Assembly: GCF_900107635.1 (NCBI RefSeq) | Contig: NZ_FNRD01000003.1 | Coordinates: 124,001-188,000, forward strand | Direction of reading: 5' to 3' | DNA from: Flavobacterium gillisiae | GTDB taxonomy: Bacteria > Bacteroidota > Bacteroidia > Flavobacteriales > Flavobacteriaceae | DNA length: 64,000 nt | Shown here: one piece after another, positions 1 through 9,011 of the stretch | Position numbering within the stretch: position 1 is the first letter of the stretch | Layout: each line of letters opens with the position of its first letter | Program-made: the position numbers and the translations under genes | Notes under the pieces: model-generated | Databases searched by the model: none | What the model was told of the DNA's origin: nothing | What the model saw: only the letters and a program-made list of their open reading frames with translations

Positions 1-346
1 TTCTGATTTAACTAAAAATCAATTAATCAACTGGACTCATAATGATCTTGCGTCGCGATTTGAAGTAACAGTTGGCGTTGACTATTCTTCAGATGTTAAG
101 CAGGTAATGCAAATATTAAAACAAGCTGTGGATAATCAAAATAGCGTTTTAAAAGAGCCAAGTCCATTTATTCGTTTTACTGATTTTGGTGATTCATCAT
201 TAAATTTTTCAATAATTTTCTGGTCGGAAGAGTTGTTTCGAGTTGAAAATATCAAGAGCGAATTGAGAATAAAGATATTTGAATTGTTTAAAAACAATAA
301 CATTACCATCCCTTTCCCCCAACGCGTTGTTCACATTAATAAATAA
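1..346 (+). CDS. MscS-family mechanosensitive channel, C-terminal part
   Basis: The reading frame is open from base 2, so the gene begins before the window and only the last 114 codons are seen. The visible part matches the cytoplasmic alpha/beta C-terminal domain of MscS-type channels: VGVDYSSDVKQVMQ, then FTDFGDSSLNFSIIFW, then the closing NNNITIPFPQR that is very typical of this family. The channel would sit in the inner membrane and release ions on hypo-osmotic shock. Its stop is 3 bp before the next MscS gene, so the two are almost certainly co-transcribed. An ATG at 107 is internal and is not the start. Confidence 0.88.
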   Translation, partial: SDLTKNQLINWTHNDLASRFEVTVGVDYSSDVKQVMQILKQAVDNQNSVLKEPSPFIRFTDFGDSSLNFSIIFWSEELFRVENIKSELRIKIFELFKNNNITIPFPQRVVHINK

Positions 347-349
347 CAA

Positions 350-1249
350 ATGGAAGAGCAAATCCAAGAATATCTCTACAATCCTACAGTTGGTAAAATT
401 GTAAGCTTTTTTATTGGCATTGCAGTAATTTGGATGTTAATAAAAGCAATTCAAAAGAATCTTTTTTCGAAAATTAAAGACAACAACAATCGGTATAAGG
501 CTAAGAAATTCAGTACTTTCATTGGTTATTTTTTAACAATAATTCTTTTAACGGTCATATTCAGCGATAAACTCGGGAACTTAACCGTAGCCTTAGGGGT
601 TGCAGGAGCAGGTATAGCTTTTGCGCTCCAAGAAGTAATCGCCTCATTTGCTGGTTGGTTAGCTATTATGTTTGGAGGTTTTTATAATACGGGCGATCGC
701 GTTCAGCTTGGTGGAATTAAAGGCGACGTCATGGACATTGGCGTACTAAGAACTACGATAATGGAAACAGGACAATGGGTTGACGGTGATCTTTATAATG
801 GCCGAATTGTTTTGATTGCTAACAGTTATGTTTTTAAGGAGCCGGTATTTAACTATTCAGGTGATTTTCCTTTTTTGTGGGATGAAATAAAAATTCCTAT
901 TCAGTATGGCAGTGATTATGAAAAAGCCAAAGAAATAATTCTAAAAGCGGGAGTTGACGTAGCGGGAGACTTAACTGTCAGGTCCAAACAAAAATGGACT
1001 TCCTTACAAAACAAATACCGTTTAGAAGACGCACAGACCGAACCAATGATTTCCTTAATTGCTAATGATAACTGGGCTGAATATACCCTTCGTTATGTAG
1101 TAGGTTATAAAAGAAGAAGATTTACAAAATCAGAATTATTTACAAAAATCTTAACTGAAATTGAAAAAACAAACGGAGCTGTAAAAATGGCTTCTGCGAC
1201 ATTCCAATTAGTTCAGGCTCCCGACTTTAATGTTAATATCAAAAAATAA
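350..1249 (+). CDS. MscS-family small-conductance mechanosensitive channel
   Basis: This 299-residue inner-membrane protein has hydrophobic segments near residues 14-33 and 58-77, followed by the glycine/alanine-rich pore helix of MscS channels (VALGVAGAGIAFALQEVIAS, about 84-105). The beta domain follows (GDRVQLGGIKGDVMDIGVL, GRIVLIANS) and then an alpha/beta C-terminal domain. It lies 3 bp after another MscS gene and 2 bp before an antiporter gene, which suggests an osmotic and ion-stress operon. The family assignment is firm; gating properties and specific role are inferred. Confidence 0.9.
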   Translation: MEEQIQEYLYNPTVGKIVSFFIGIAVIWMLIKAIQKNLFSKIKDNNNRYKAKKFSTFIGYFLTIILLTVIFSDKLGNLTVALGVAGAGIAFALQEVIASFAGWLAIMFGGFYNTGDRVQLGGIKGDVMDIGVLRTTIMETGQWVDGDLYNGRIVLIANSYVFKEPVFNYSGDFPFLWDEIKIPIQYGSDYEKAKEIILKAGVDVAGDLTVRSKQKWTSLQNKYRLEDAQTEPMISLIANDNWAEYTLRYVVGYKRRRFTKSELFTKILTEIEKTNGAVKMASATFQLVQAPDFNVNIKK

Positions 1250-1251
1250 AA

Positions 1252-2481
1252 ATGGATCTATTTCATCTTTTTTCAATACTTATCGTATTGTCAGCAGGCT
1301 TCGCTTATATTAATTTTAGAATTTTAAAATTACCAAATGCTATAGGCCTAATGTTAGTTTCTTTAATTTTTTCGTTCATAATCTTGATTCTCGGGTATTA
1401 CTTTCCCACGTTTAAAGAGAGTATCGCGCTAAAAATGGACAATATTAATTTTAGCGAATTATTGCTAGAGGGAATGTTAAGTTTCATGCTATTTGCCGGA
1501 GCAATTCATATTAAATTCAAAGATTTGAATAATGAAAAACTCAGTATTTTACTTTTCTCAACTATTAGTGTTTTAATTAGCACTTTCATAATAGGTTTTG
1601 CTAGCTACTATTTACTGACTTTTATGGGAATTAACGTGAAGTTGATTCATGCCATGTTGTTTGGTGCTCTGATCTCCCCTACTGATCCTATTGCAGTTTT
1701 AAGCATCTTAAAAAGTGCTGGTGTTTCTAAATCATTAGAGACTAAAATTGCAGGAGAATCTTTGTTCAATGATGGTGTAGCGGTTGTCGTTTTTATCACG
1801 ATTTTAAAATTAGCACAACCTGGAGCTAATTTAGAAATAAGCAGCATCTTATTATTATTTGGACAAGAAGCTATCGGAGGCTTGCTTTTAGGACTTGGAA
1901 TTGGTTATATAGGCTATAAATTAATTGCAAGTATTGACAATTACCAAGTAGAGGTTTTAATCACGCTAGCCATTGTTATGGGAGGTTACACTTTCGCTCA
2001 TTTCATACATGTTTCTGGACCTCTTGCTATGGTTGCTGCAGGATTAATCACGGGAAACCAAGGTAAAAAATTAGGAATGTCAGATGTAACTGCTGAATAT
2101 ATTGATAAATTTTGGGAACTTGTAGACGAGATTTTAAATGCCGTATTGTTTGTTCTAATAGGTCTAGAATTATTAATAATACAAACTAATGAAAAAATAC
2201 TTTTTGCAGCTATCATCCTTTTATTAATTACTTTAATCACAAGGTATATTTCAATCTATATCCCTTCAATCGCCGTTCGTTTAAAAGAAAAAATTACTCA
2301 AAAAACTATTCTTATCTTAACTTGGGGTGGTCTTAGAGGAGGAATCTCTATAGCGCTTGCCTTATCCATCGCTCCTGAATTCAGTAAGGACATTTGGGTT
2401 ACCATTACTTATGTTATTGTTTGTTTTTCAATTTTAGTACAAGGAATGACAATAGGGAAATTTGCAAAAAGAATGCAGTAA
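1252..2481 (+). CDS. CPA1-family cation/proton antiporter (NhaP type)
   Basis: This 409-residue polytopic membrane protein has about 12 hydrophobic segments. Key motifs of the CPA1 sodium/proton exchangers are present: SPTDPIAV around residue 143-150, GESLFNDGVAVVVF with the Asn-Asp pair near 173-174, and TWGGLRGGISIAL near 357. It exchanges Na+ or K+ for protons across the inner membrane. It starts 2 bp after the MscS gene and probably shares its transcript. The last ~100 bp of the gene have a decayed look-alike at 4522-4623, on the far side of the histidine kinase gene. Confidence 0.92.
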   Translation: MDLFHLFSILIVLSAGFAYINFRILKLPNAIGLMLVSLIFSFIILILGYYFPTFKESIALKMDNINFSELLLEGMLSFMLFAGAIHIKFKDLNNEKLSILLFSTISVLISTFIIGFASYYLLTFMGINVKLIHAMLFGALISPTDPIAVLSILKSAGVSKSLETKIAGESLFNDGVAVVVFITILKLAQPGANLEISSILLLFGQEAIGGLLLGLGIGYIGYKLIASIDNYQVEVLITLAIVMGGYTFAHFIHVSGPLAMVAAGLITGNQGKKLGMSDVTAEYIDKFWELVDEILNAVLFVLIGLELLIIQTNEKILFAAIILLLITLITRYISIYIPSIAVRLKEKITQKTILILTWGGLRGGISIALALSIAPEFSKDIWVTITYVIVCFSILVQGMTIGKFAKRMQ

Positions 2482-2669
2482 ACCATACGTTGTTTATTTC
2501 TGCCAAACGATATTGAAAATTAATCACAAAAAAAACAAAACTTTTAAATTCATTAGGTTTTATTCCTTATATTTATCAGACCCTAATCTACTAATTACTA
2601 TACCTATAAATTTTTAAAATTTGTATGGCGTACATATGTTTATGTATTCCTAACTTGAATTTATTAGCG

Positions 2670-4403
2670 ATGGATTATACGAATTTAAATACCACTAAAA
2701 TCGCCAACGATTTTTATAAACTACAACAAGATTACAATTCATTAAAAGAACGCTTTGATACAATAAACGACAAGAATCAAATTAATGAAAATCAAATCAA
2801 TCAAATAAATGAAAAGCTCACCGTATCTTTAGAAAACATGTCCGATGCATTTGTTGCAATAGACAATGATTGGAAATATACTTTTGTAAACCAGAAAGCT
2901 GCTCTAATGTTTGGAAAACAACCCGAAGAGCTCATTGGTAAAAATGCTTGGGTTATATTCCCGGACGCCATTGATACACCATACCATAAAGTGTACTATA
3001 AAGCGATGAAAAACAAAAAGGAGGTCGTTTTTGAAGATTATTATGTACCATGGGATCGCTGGTTTGAAAATCGTGTAATACCTAGTAAAGAAGGTATAGT
3101 TGTTTTTTTTCAGGATATCACAGATCGAAAATTAGCTGAAAAAAATTTACTAGACCTGAACACGAAACTAGAGATTCGAAATAGAGAATTACATAAAAGT
3201 ATTATTCAAATTCAAAAGATTAATACTGAATTAATTTATGCAAAAGAAACCGCTGAAGAAGGAGATCGTTTAAAATCTTCATTTCTAGCAAACATGAGTC
3301 ATGAAATCCGCACCCCAATGAATGGTATTTTGGGCTTTACAGCTCTTCTAAAGGAACCAAAGTTAACTGGGAAGGAACAACGGGAATATATCCGTGTGAT
3401 CGAAAAGAGCGGTGATAGAATGCTTAATATCATAGATGACATCGTTAGCGTCTCAAAAATAGAATCAGGACAAATGAATCTATCTTACAAAGAAACTTCA
3501 ATTAAAGAGCAAATTGAATCTATTTACACCACTTTTAAAGAAGAAGCTGAGCAAAAAAATATTGCGCTTCAAATACATAATTCTTTAAGCGAAGCTGATA
3601 ATTTAATACGAACAGATAAAGAAAAAGTCTATGCTATATTGTCGCATTTACTTACCAATGCATTAAAATTCACCGATCATGGACTAATTGAGATTGGATG
3701 TTTTAAAAAGAATAATTCCATTACCTTTTATGTAAAGGATTCTGGAATAGGTATTGATTCTAATAAAATAGACATCATTTTTGAACGATTCAGACAAGTG
3801 GATGATTCTTTACACAGGAATTATGATGGCGCCGGACTAGGTTTGTATATTTCTAAATCTTATACCGATCTTTTAGGCGGTAAAATCTGGGCAGAAAACA
3901 ATACAGATAACGGGGCAGTGTTTTATTTTAAAATTCCATTTATCAAACCAAATGAAATTGAAAAAGAAGCCAAAACTCCATTGTCCTTAGTTCCTTATGA
4001 AACGCAAAAATTAAAAATACTTGTCGCAGAAGATGACAGTATCTCGCTAAAGTTTATTTCAAAAATTTTAAAAATATTCGGAGAAAACTTATTGATAGCC
4101 AGAAATGGATTTGAAGCGGTAACCTTATGCAAAAACAATCCAGATATTGACATCGTATTAATGGACATTCAAATGCCTGTTATGAATGGATATGAAGCCA
4201 TCAAAAAAATAAGAGAGTTTAACGAAGACGTAATTATAATTACACAAAGCGCCTTCGTATTTACGGACGAAGCTGAAAAAGCAATTGAAGTGGGTGGTAA
4301 CGGATACATTTCGAAACCAATTGATAAAAAGCAATTAATTGACCACATCAACAAACAAATAATCAAATCTAGAAACAAATCAAAAACCACGAATGTTTCA
4401 TAA
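2670..4403 (+). CDS. Hybrid sensor histidine kinase (PAS - kinase - receiver)
   Basis: The protein is 577 residues from the ATG at 2670. An ATG at 2625 is also in frame but would add an unlikely 15-residue leader. The order is: N-terminal coiled coil rich in Asn/Gln (about 1-50), one PAS domain (VSLENMSDAFVAIDNDWKYT onward, to about 155), a second coiled coil, then a DHp domain with the H-box SFLANMSHEIRTPMNG. The phospho-accepting His is encoded at 3300-3302. A HATPase domain follows (TNALKF, DSGIGI, GAGLGL), then a C-terminal receiver domain with Asp encoded at 4164-4166 in LMDIQMPVMNG. No membrane segment is seen, so it is probably cytosolic. The signal is unknown. The gene is bracketed by antiporter 3' sequence on both sides. 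Confidence 0.88.
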   Translation: MDYTNLNTTKIANDFYKLQQDYNSLKERFDTINDKNQINENQINQINEKLTVSLENMSDAFVAIDNDWKYTFVNQKAALMFGKQPEELIGKNAWVIFPDAIDTPYHKVYYKAMKNKKEVVFEDYYVPWDRWFENRVIPSKEGIVVFFQDITDRKLAEKNLLDLNTKLEIRNRELHKSIIQIQKINTELIYAKETAEEGDRLKSSFLANMSHEIRTPMNGILGFTALLKEPKLTGKEQREYIRVIEKSGDRMLNIIDDIVSVSKIESGQMNLSYKETSIKEQIESIYTTFKEEAEQKNIALQIHNSLSEADNLIRTDKEKVYAILSHLLTNALKFTDHGLIEIGCFKKNNSITFYVKDSGIGIDSNKIDIIFERFRQVDDSLHRNYDGAGLGLYISKSYTDLLGGKIWAENNTDNGAVFYFKIPFIKPNEIEKEAKTPLSLVPYETQKLKILVAEDDSISLKFISKILKIFGENLLIARNGFEAVTLCKNNPDIDIVLMDIQMPVMNGYEAIKKIREFNEDVIIITQSAFVFTDEAEKAIEVGGNGYISKPIDKKQLIDHINKQIIKSRNKSKTTNVS

Positions 4404-4521
4404 TTTCAGTTAAACTGAAATTCTAGTCTAAGCTTTTTTTTGTACCAAAGTTGTCCATTAGACAAGTACAGAGCTCAATTTAAGTTTAGCATAAGAACTA
4501 TCATGCCAAGTCCTTACAATT

Positions 4522-4623
4522 GATCCCGAATGTAATAAAGACATTCGAGTGAGTACTACTAAATTAATCGTTTCAATCCCGATTTTAGTGCAAGGAATCA
4601 AAATAAAATCCTTTATAAAGTAA
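4522..4623 (+). pseudogene. Decayed copy of the antiporter C-terminus
   Basis: The only recognisable content of the 347-bp gap 4404-4750 is this relic. Read in frame it gives DPECNKDIRV, then a diverged stretch, then IPILVQGIKIKSFIK and a stop. The intact antiporter ends APEFSKDIWV, then FSILVQGMTIGKFAKRMQ and a stop at 2481. The two DNA segments align without large gaps, including the bases around the stop. It is a truncated, diverged direct repeat of the 3' end of the gene at 1252-2481. Nothing else was recognised in the gap. Confidence 0.7.
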
Positions 4624-4750
4624 ACCCACCCCTATTAATATAGAACTCATTCTTTTTATTTCGTTTTAAAACCGATTTTAGTATATAAAGATTTTTCTCC
4701 TACTATTTTGTCAGGAAAACTAAATTTTACGTCTAGATAGAAAACCATTT

Positions 4751-5569
4751 ATGAGAAAGTATATTATAATTTTATTAGTGGCTGTTTCAGCTCAATTTAC
4801 ACAAGGGCAAAGTCCATGGACAAAGGAAAAAGGAAAAGCATATATCCAGCTAGGAGTTTCAGGGCTCTTTTACAATAAAGCACAAATAAATGGAATAAAC
4901 ACTACCCTAGCAGCTGATTATACTGATATTACCACACAACTATACAGTGAATACGGTATTACTGACAAACTAGAAGCTTTACTTATTGTTCCAATAAAAT
5001 TCGCTGGTTTCGAAACGGTTGTAAATAACACATCTAGAAATCTTTCCGGGCTAGGTAACCTAACTCTTGGACTAAAATACAAAATCTATAATGAAAAATG
5101 GAAAATTAGCACTGGATTACAGTACCAAGCCAACACTTCTAAAAACGATCTAATTACCGGCTTAAGCACTGATTTTAACGCCAACACTTATCTTCCTTAT
5201 TTGAGTGCCGGAACTAGCACTGGGAAATGGTATTATTTTGGAAACATTGGTTATGGATATATGACGAATAACTACTCCGATTATTTGAAATTTGCTGCCG
5301 AAATTGGTTATAACATTAATCCAAAAGGACACCTTATACTTGCTTTAGATACTAAAAATCCTGTTGCAAAAGAAAGTGCATTCACTACTAACTTGACAAG
5401 ATGGCCGTCTTATTTAGACCGTCAAACCTATAATGCAGTAGGATTAAAATATAATTATGAGTTTTCTCCAGACAAATACGGAGCTAATATTTCGGCATTT
5501 GGAGCTTTTGGAAATGACAACGCCCCCTTAGCTCCCTCAATTAATTTTGCTATTTACGCCAAATTATAA
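4751..5569 (+). CDS. Outer membrane beta-barrel protein of unknown function
   Basis: The 272-residue product starts with a signal peptide (MRKYIIILLVAVSAQFTQG, cleavage near residue 20). The rest alternates aromatic and polar residues with glycine turns, for example YIQLGVSGLFYNKA, LYSEYGITDKLEALLIVPI and LGNLTLGLKYKIY. This is the usual look of an outer membrane beta-barrel of the kind seen near transport functions in Bacteroidota. No catalytic motif is present. It ends at a strong tandem terminator and is likely monocistronic. The barrel fold is inferred from composition and strand pattern; function is not known. Confidence 0.7.
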   Translation: MRKYIIILLVAVSAQFTQGQSPWTKEKGKAYIQLGVSGLFYNKAQINGINTTLAADYTDITTQLYSEYGITDKLEALLIVPIKFAGFETVVNNTSRNLSGLGNLTLGLKYKIYNEKWKISTGLQYQANTSKNDLITGLSTDFNANTYLPYLSAGTSTGKWYYFGNIGYGYMTNNYSDYLKFAAEIGYNINPKGHLILALDTKNPVAKESAFTTNLTRWPSYLDRQTYNAVGLKYNYEFSPDKYGANISAFGAFGNDNAPLAPSINFAIYAKL

Positions 5570-5583
5570 GTCACTTTATATTT

Positions 5584-5648
5584 AAAAAACAGCGACTGTT
5601 TTTTATGAAAAAACCGATTTTCACAAGCGTGTGAAAATCGGTTTTTTT
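5584..5648 (+). terminator. Tandem Rho-independent terminators
   Basis: Two hairpins lie between convergent genes. The first is AAAAAACAG-CGA-CTGTTTTTT (5584-5604). The second has a long stem, AAAACCGATTTTCACA with its complement, around 5608-5648 and is followed by T7. Both are symmetrical enough to work in either direction, so they can also end the menC transcript. Confidence 0.88.
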
Positions 5649-5672
5649 AATATTTAATAACTAAAATTCCTT

Positions 5673-6725
5673 TTACAAAATTGACAATTCATCAATATTA
5701 AATTGCCAATCGCTTGCTTTCCTATACCAAAGATGTCCATCAGATACATCTAAAGGACAGTCAAAATTATTAGTATAAAGAGCACCTGTTCCGAGGCCTT
5801 GAGGCATCAAATTATCTTGCAAAAAAGTCCACTGAGCAATTGCATTTAAACCTACATTACTCTCCAAAGCAGACGTAATCCACCATCCAATCTGGTGCTT
5901 TTTAGCCAATGAAATCCATTCTTTAGTGCCCCGAAAACCACCTATAAAACTAGGTTTCAAAATGATGTATTGAGGCTTCGTTTTTAGCAATAACAGCTCT
6001 TTTTTCTCTACTGTAAATACACCAATCAGCTCTTCGTCTAAAGCAATAGGCAATGGAGTACTTTTACACAACTCTGCCATCCTGTCAGTATTGTTTTTTC
6101 GTATTGGCTGCTCTATACTATGTAGTTTAAATTCAGACAATTGCGTTATTTTATCTAAAGCGTCATTTAAACCAAAAGCACCGTTAGCATCTACTCTAAT
6201 TTCAACTTGTTCTGGAGTGAAATACTGCCTAATATAACGCAATAAACCCAGCTCCTTATCAAAATCTATCGCTCCAATCTTAAGTTTCACACAAGTAAAT
6301 CCTTGCGCTAATTTTTCTTCTATTTGCTGTTTCATAAAAGCCGCTTCACCCATCCAAACGAGACCATTGATTTGGATTGATTTTAAACCCTCAGTAAACT
6401 CCGAAGGAAATAGTAAAAAAGGGGTTTCACTATGCAACGATCGGAAAGCCATTTCTACTCCAAACTGTATCGAAGGAAACTCGATTAAGGCTTCCCAAAG
6501 TTGGTCTTCACCGAGATGAATATTAGCACATGTCCACTGCAATTTCTCTTCGTAATCTGGACGGTCATCAACGCTTAATCCTCTCAAAATACCACACTCT
6601 CCTATTCCCGTTTTTTCGTCTTTTTCAAGGACCAAAAACCAGGTTTCTTTTTCCGTCATAACACCTCTAGAAGTTCCAGAAGGACGTTTGAATTCCAGCA
6701 TGTATTTGTGGTAAGTTGCTTTCAT
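5673..6725 (-). CDS. menC: o-Succinylbenzoate synthase (MenC), enolase superfamily
   Basis: MenC dehydrates SHCHC to o-succinylbenzoate in menaquinone synthesis. The 350-residue protein has the enolase-superfamily layout: an N-terminal capping domain, then a barrel with the catalytic Lys pair K147/K149 (CVKLKIGA), metal ligands D179 (RVDANGAF), E205 (SIEQPI) and D230 (ALDEEL), and K257 (ILKPSF). The start is set at 6725. A longer open frame to 6785 only adds residues encoded by an intergenic repeat (6732-6785), so it is unlikely to be real. menA, menB and menD lie nearby on the same strand but not in one operon. Confidence 0.9.
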   Translation of the reverse strand: MKATYHKYMLEFKRPSGTSRGVMTEKETWFLVLEKDEKTGIGECGILRGLSVDDRPDYEEKLQWTCANIHLGEDQLWEALIEFPSIQFGVEMAFRSLHSETPFLLFPSEFTEGLKSIQINGLVWMGEAAFMKQQIEEKLAQGFTCVKLKIGAIDFDKELGLLRYIRQYFTPEQVEIRVDANGAFGLNDALDKITQLSEFKLHSIEQPIRKNNTDRMAELCKSTPLPIALDEELIGVFTVEKKELLLLKTKPQYIILKPSFIGGFRGTKEWISLAKKHQIGWWITSALESNVGLNAIAQWTFLQDNLMPQGLGTGALYTNNFDCPLDVSDGHLWYRKASDWQFNIDELSIL

Positions 6726-6731
6726 ATTTTT

Positions 6732-6785
6732 CTTAACCGCTAAGGGCACTAAGGTTTTCGCAAGGTTCACTAAGTTTTTCTTCAA
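6732..6785 (-). repeat. Short intergenic repeat of the CTTAGTG/CTTAGCGG type
   Basis: Read on the minus strand this holds CTTAGTGAACC, CCTTAGTGCCC and TTAGCGGTTAA, a periodic motif often met between genes in Bacteroidota. Related fragments appear at about 56444-56466 and 58570-58606, in front of other genes. In two of the three places it extends an open frame upstream of the likely true start, which would mislead automatic start calling. Its function is unknown. Confidence 0.5.
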
Positions 6786-6821
6786 TAGTATTCTCTAGTG
6801 CACTTAAATTGACAATTCAAA

Positions 6822-6998
6822 TTAGGATTTAGGCTTTATTAAATAAGATAATCCAATTAATAAAATTCCGAAAACACACAACACAAGAAATAAATAAGTT
6901 GGCATTTCCTCATAAATATACATTTGGAGATTTAATACTATCCCTACAAAAAGAAAAAGCAAACCTACTAATCGCAAATAACCAATTACTTTTTTCAT
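6822..6998 (-). CDS. Small membrane protein, 58 residues
   Basis: This short gene starts 5 bp after the stop of the upstream minus-strand TPR gene and is probably translated from the same message. The protein (MKKVIGYLRLVGLLFLFVGI at the N-terminus) has two hydrophobic segments, about residues 6-24 and 34-55, separated by the polar stretch MYIYEEMPTY, and ends in IKPKS. It therefore looks like a two-helix hairpin membrane protein. Codon choice resembles the neighbours. I do not recognise the family. Confidence 0.62.
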   Translation of the reverse strand: MKKVIGYLRLVGLLFLFVGIVLNLQMYIYEEMPTYLFLVLCVFGILLIGLSYLIKPKS

Positions 6999-7003
6999 GT
7001 TTT

Positions 7004-8206
7004 CTAATTTGCTAACAATTTTAAAACTCTCTCAAAATCATCACTTTGAACCCCTGCCTTTTTAAAGATGGCAAAATCATGTTTTATTTTTTGAATCCAG
7101 CTTAGACTGTCGTTTACATTTTGAGATTGGTATTCCTTGTAAATTGATTTTGCATTTCTAAACTCATCGTTCAGTAGATACGCATGCGCCAAATTCAGTT
7201 TCACTAACAACTCTGTATCGTCCAACTTCTCACCTTCTTTCAGAAACTTAATCGCTTTTCCATATTGTTTGGTTACAATATAACCAAAGCCAATGTTACT
7301 GTAATCTATTGCAGTCGCTTTTCCATCATTAATTATCCTAGAGTATTGCACAATTGCATTACCATAATCACCCTTTTTAGTAAAATTTAAGGCTTGACTA
7401 CGCAAATCACTATAGATTCCCTTAGAAACGCCCGTTTCATTAATACAGCTTTCTCCATTATCCTTATACACTTTGGCTTGTTCAATAACGAGTAGATTCT
7501 GAAATTCCTGAAACTTATACTTTTTTTGAATTTTCTCCTCAATACAAATACAAAAATCGTCAGAGTTGGCCAGCTTTCTAGCTAATGCCGAAGTTTTACA
7601 TTGGTTGATTATGAATTTTCTATTTTCTAAAGTCCAGCCTCTGCTTAATTTACTATCTACCCAAGGCACTACTTCGAGAATGATTTTTTGTTTCATAATC
7701 CAGTTAGAGCTCTCAAAACCAAACCAAAGATTATCCGTTGTATTTTTCAAACAAGATGACTTATCGATTGACAGTCGCTTTGCATCTTTGCTTAACGGAG
7801 TCTCCTGCGCTAAACAGGCGTCATCCATTTTACCAGTTTTTTGATACGCTAACGCCAGTTCATTTGATGAAAAAACAGCATACTTACTTTTATCATCTCC
7901 TGAAATACGCGAAAGCAAAAAAACAGCACCAGCAGAGCCTTGGCTGATTCCTGTAGGATCCGGAATTGCTTTTAAAAGCGAAACCAAACTTCCAGCCATT
8001 TTTTGATTGTCATCCAAAAGGGTTATCCTGTAAATTAACTCTGTGGTTCCAATAGGAAAATCGTCGGTTTTAATGACAATCCGATCTCTTGCAGAAACGA
8101 TAATTTCTTTAGTAGTGGCTCTATCTTTGTCCCAATAACCATCTTGTTGAGCAAATCCCGACTGATAAAAAATGCTAATCAATAGCAGAAAAATTACTTT
8201 GTTCAC
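7004..8206 (-). CDS. Secreted TPR-repeat protein of unknown function
   Basis: The 400-residue protein has a signal peptide (MNKVIFLLLISIFYQSGFAQ). The N-terminal half is not recognised but is beta-rich and contains several cysteines, including ACLAQ, SSCLKN, NQCKTS and FCICIEE, which may form disulfides. The C-terminal third holds tetratricopeptide repeats (GDYGNAIVQYSRIINDG, YGKAIKFLKEGEKL, ADAYLL-like helices). It is probably periplasmic and protein-binding. Immediately downstream is a 58-residue membrane protein. Function cannot be assigned. Confidence 0.72.
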   Translation of the reverse strand: MNKVIFLLLISIFYQSGFAQQDGYWDKDRATTKEIIVSARDRIVIKTDDFPIGTTELIYRITLLDDNQKMAGSLVSLLKAIPDPTGISQGSAGAVFLLSRISGDDKSKYAVFSSNELALAYQKTGKMDDACLAQETPLSKDAKRLSIDKSSCLKNTTDNLWFGFESSNWIMKQKIILEVVPWVDSKLSRGWTLENRKFIINQCKTSALARKLANSDDFCICIEEKIQKKYKFQEFQNLLVIEQAKVYKDNGESCINETGVSKGIYSDLRSQALNFTKKGDYGNAIVQYSRIINDGKATAIDYSNIGFGYIVTKQYGKAIKFLKEGEKLDDTELLVKLNLAHAYLLNDEFRNAKSIYKEYQSQNVNDSLSWIQKIKHDFAIFKKAGVQSDDFERVLKLLAN

Positions 8207-8233
8207 TGATGTATTTTGTGTTAACGATTCGCA

Positions 8234-8313
8234 ATTAGCCCAGATGGAAGTGGAAATCCTTATGTGCCGGTGTTCGGCACATAAGATTGTAACACACAGC
8301 TGGAAATAGCTCC
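8234..8313. repeat. Intergenic structured repeat, family B, copy 1
   Basis: The element reads AGCCCAGATGGAAGTGG, then a hairpin ATGTGCCG-gtgtt-CGGCACAT at about 8261-8283, then AGCTGGAAATAGCTCC. The same layout (AGCCC-GAT-GAAG, central hairpin, closing arm) recurs in reverse orientation at 15735-15808. I recognise this style as a common intergenic repeat in Flavobacterium-type genomes; no function is known to me. Confidence 0.55.
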
Positions 8314-8322
8314 TAATTCTTT

Positions 8323-9000
8323 TTATAATTCGATACTCTCTCCTATTTTTAGCAACATCAGATCTTTTCCTTTGTCGAAAAATTGTTGAATAGCTGCTTT
8401 GTGATCAATTTCGATATAACCAAAGGTGTCATAATGATACCCGAGCACTTTATCACATTGTACAAAGTCTGAAGCCAGAATAGCGTCCTCAACATCCATA
8501 GTAAAATTGTCTCCTATAGGAAGAATTGCCAAATCTAGCTTGGTGCGCATCGGAATCAGCTTCATGTCCATTGTTAGCGCAGTATCGCCTGCGATATAGA
8601 TGTTCTTGTGCTCTCCTTCAATAACGAAACCACCGGGATTACCACCGCTTGCGCCATTAGGAAAAGTACTCGAATGAATGGCATTTACATATTTTACTTT
8701 CCCGAAATCGAAAGTCCAGCTTCCACCGTGATTCATGGGATGCGCCTGAAACCCTTTAGCCGCATAATGTCCTGCTATCTCAGCATTTGAAACGATAACT
8801 GCATTCGTGCGTTCTGCAATGGCTTCGACATCCAGAATATGATCGCCATGTGCATGCGTCAGTAAAATATAATCTGCTTTTAGCGTATTGATATCAATAT
8901 GTTCAGCTAACGGATTAGCCGAAATAAACGGATCTACTAAAATGTGCTTCCCACCTACTTTGATTCCCAAAGACGCGTGTCCGTAAAATGTAATTTTCAT
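8323..9000 (-). CDS. UPF0173/UlaG-like metal-dependent hydrolase
   Basis: The 225-residue protein has the metallo-beta-lactamase fold signature. It begins MKITFYGHASLGIKVGGKHI, and the zinc-binding motif THAHGDH lies near residue 48. Later ligands appear in AGDTALTMD and in the C-terminal HYDTFGYIEID. It is cytosolic, with no signal peptide. Length and motif order fit the UPF0173 (YtkL-like) family, whose substrate is not well established. Its stop-to-menA arrangement (menA starts 12 bp away on the same strand) suggests co-transcription with menA. Confidence 0.85.
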   Translation of the reverse strand: MKITFYGHASLGIKVGGKHILVDPFISANPLAEHIDINTLKADYILLTHAHGDHILDVEAIAERTNAVIVSNAEIAGHYAAKGFQAHPMNHGGSWTFDFGKVKYVNAIHSSTFPNGASGGNPGGFVIEGEHKNIYIAGDTALTMDMKLIPMRTKLDLAILPIGDNFTMDVEDAILASDFVQCDKVLGYHYDTFGYIEIDHKAAIQQFFDKGKDLMLLKIGESIEL

Positions 9001-9011
9001 ATACTTTATGT

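Noticed and set aside
6726..6785. Longer N-terminus for MenC
   Set aside because: The added 20 residues come from a short intergenic repeat, and the enolase-type domain starts directly after the Met at 6725.
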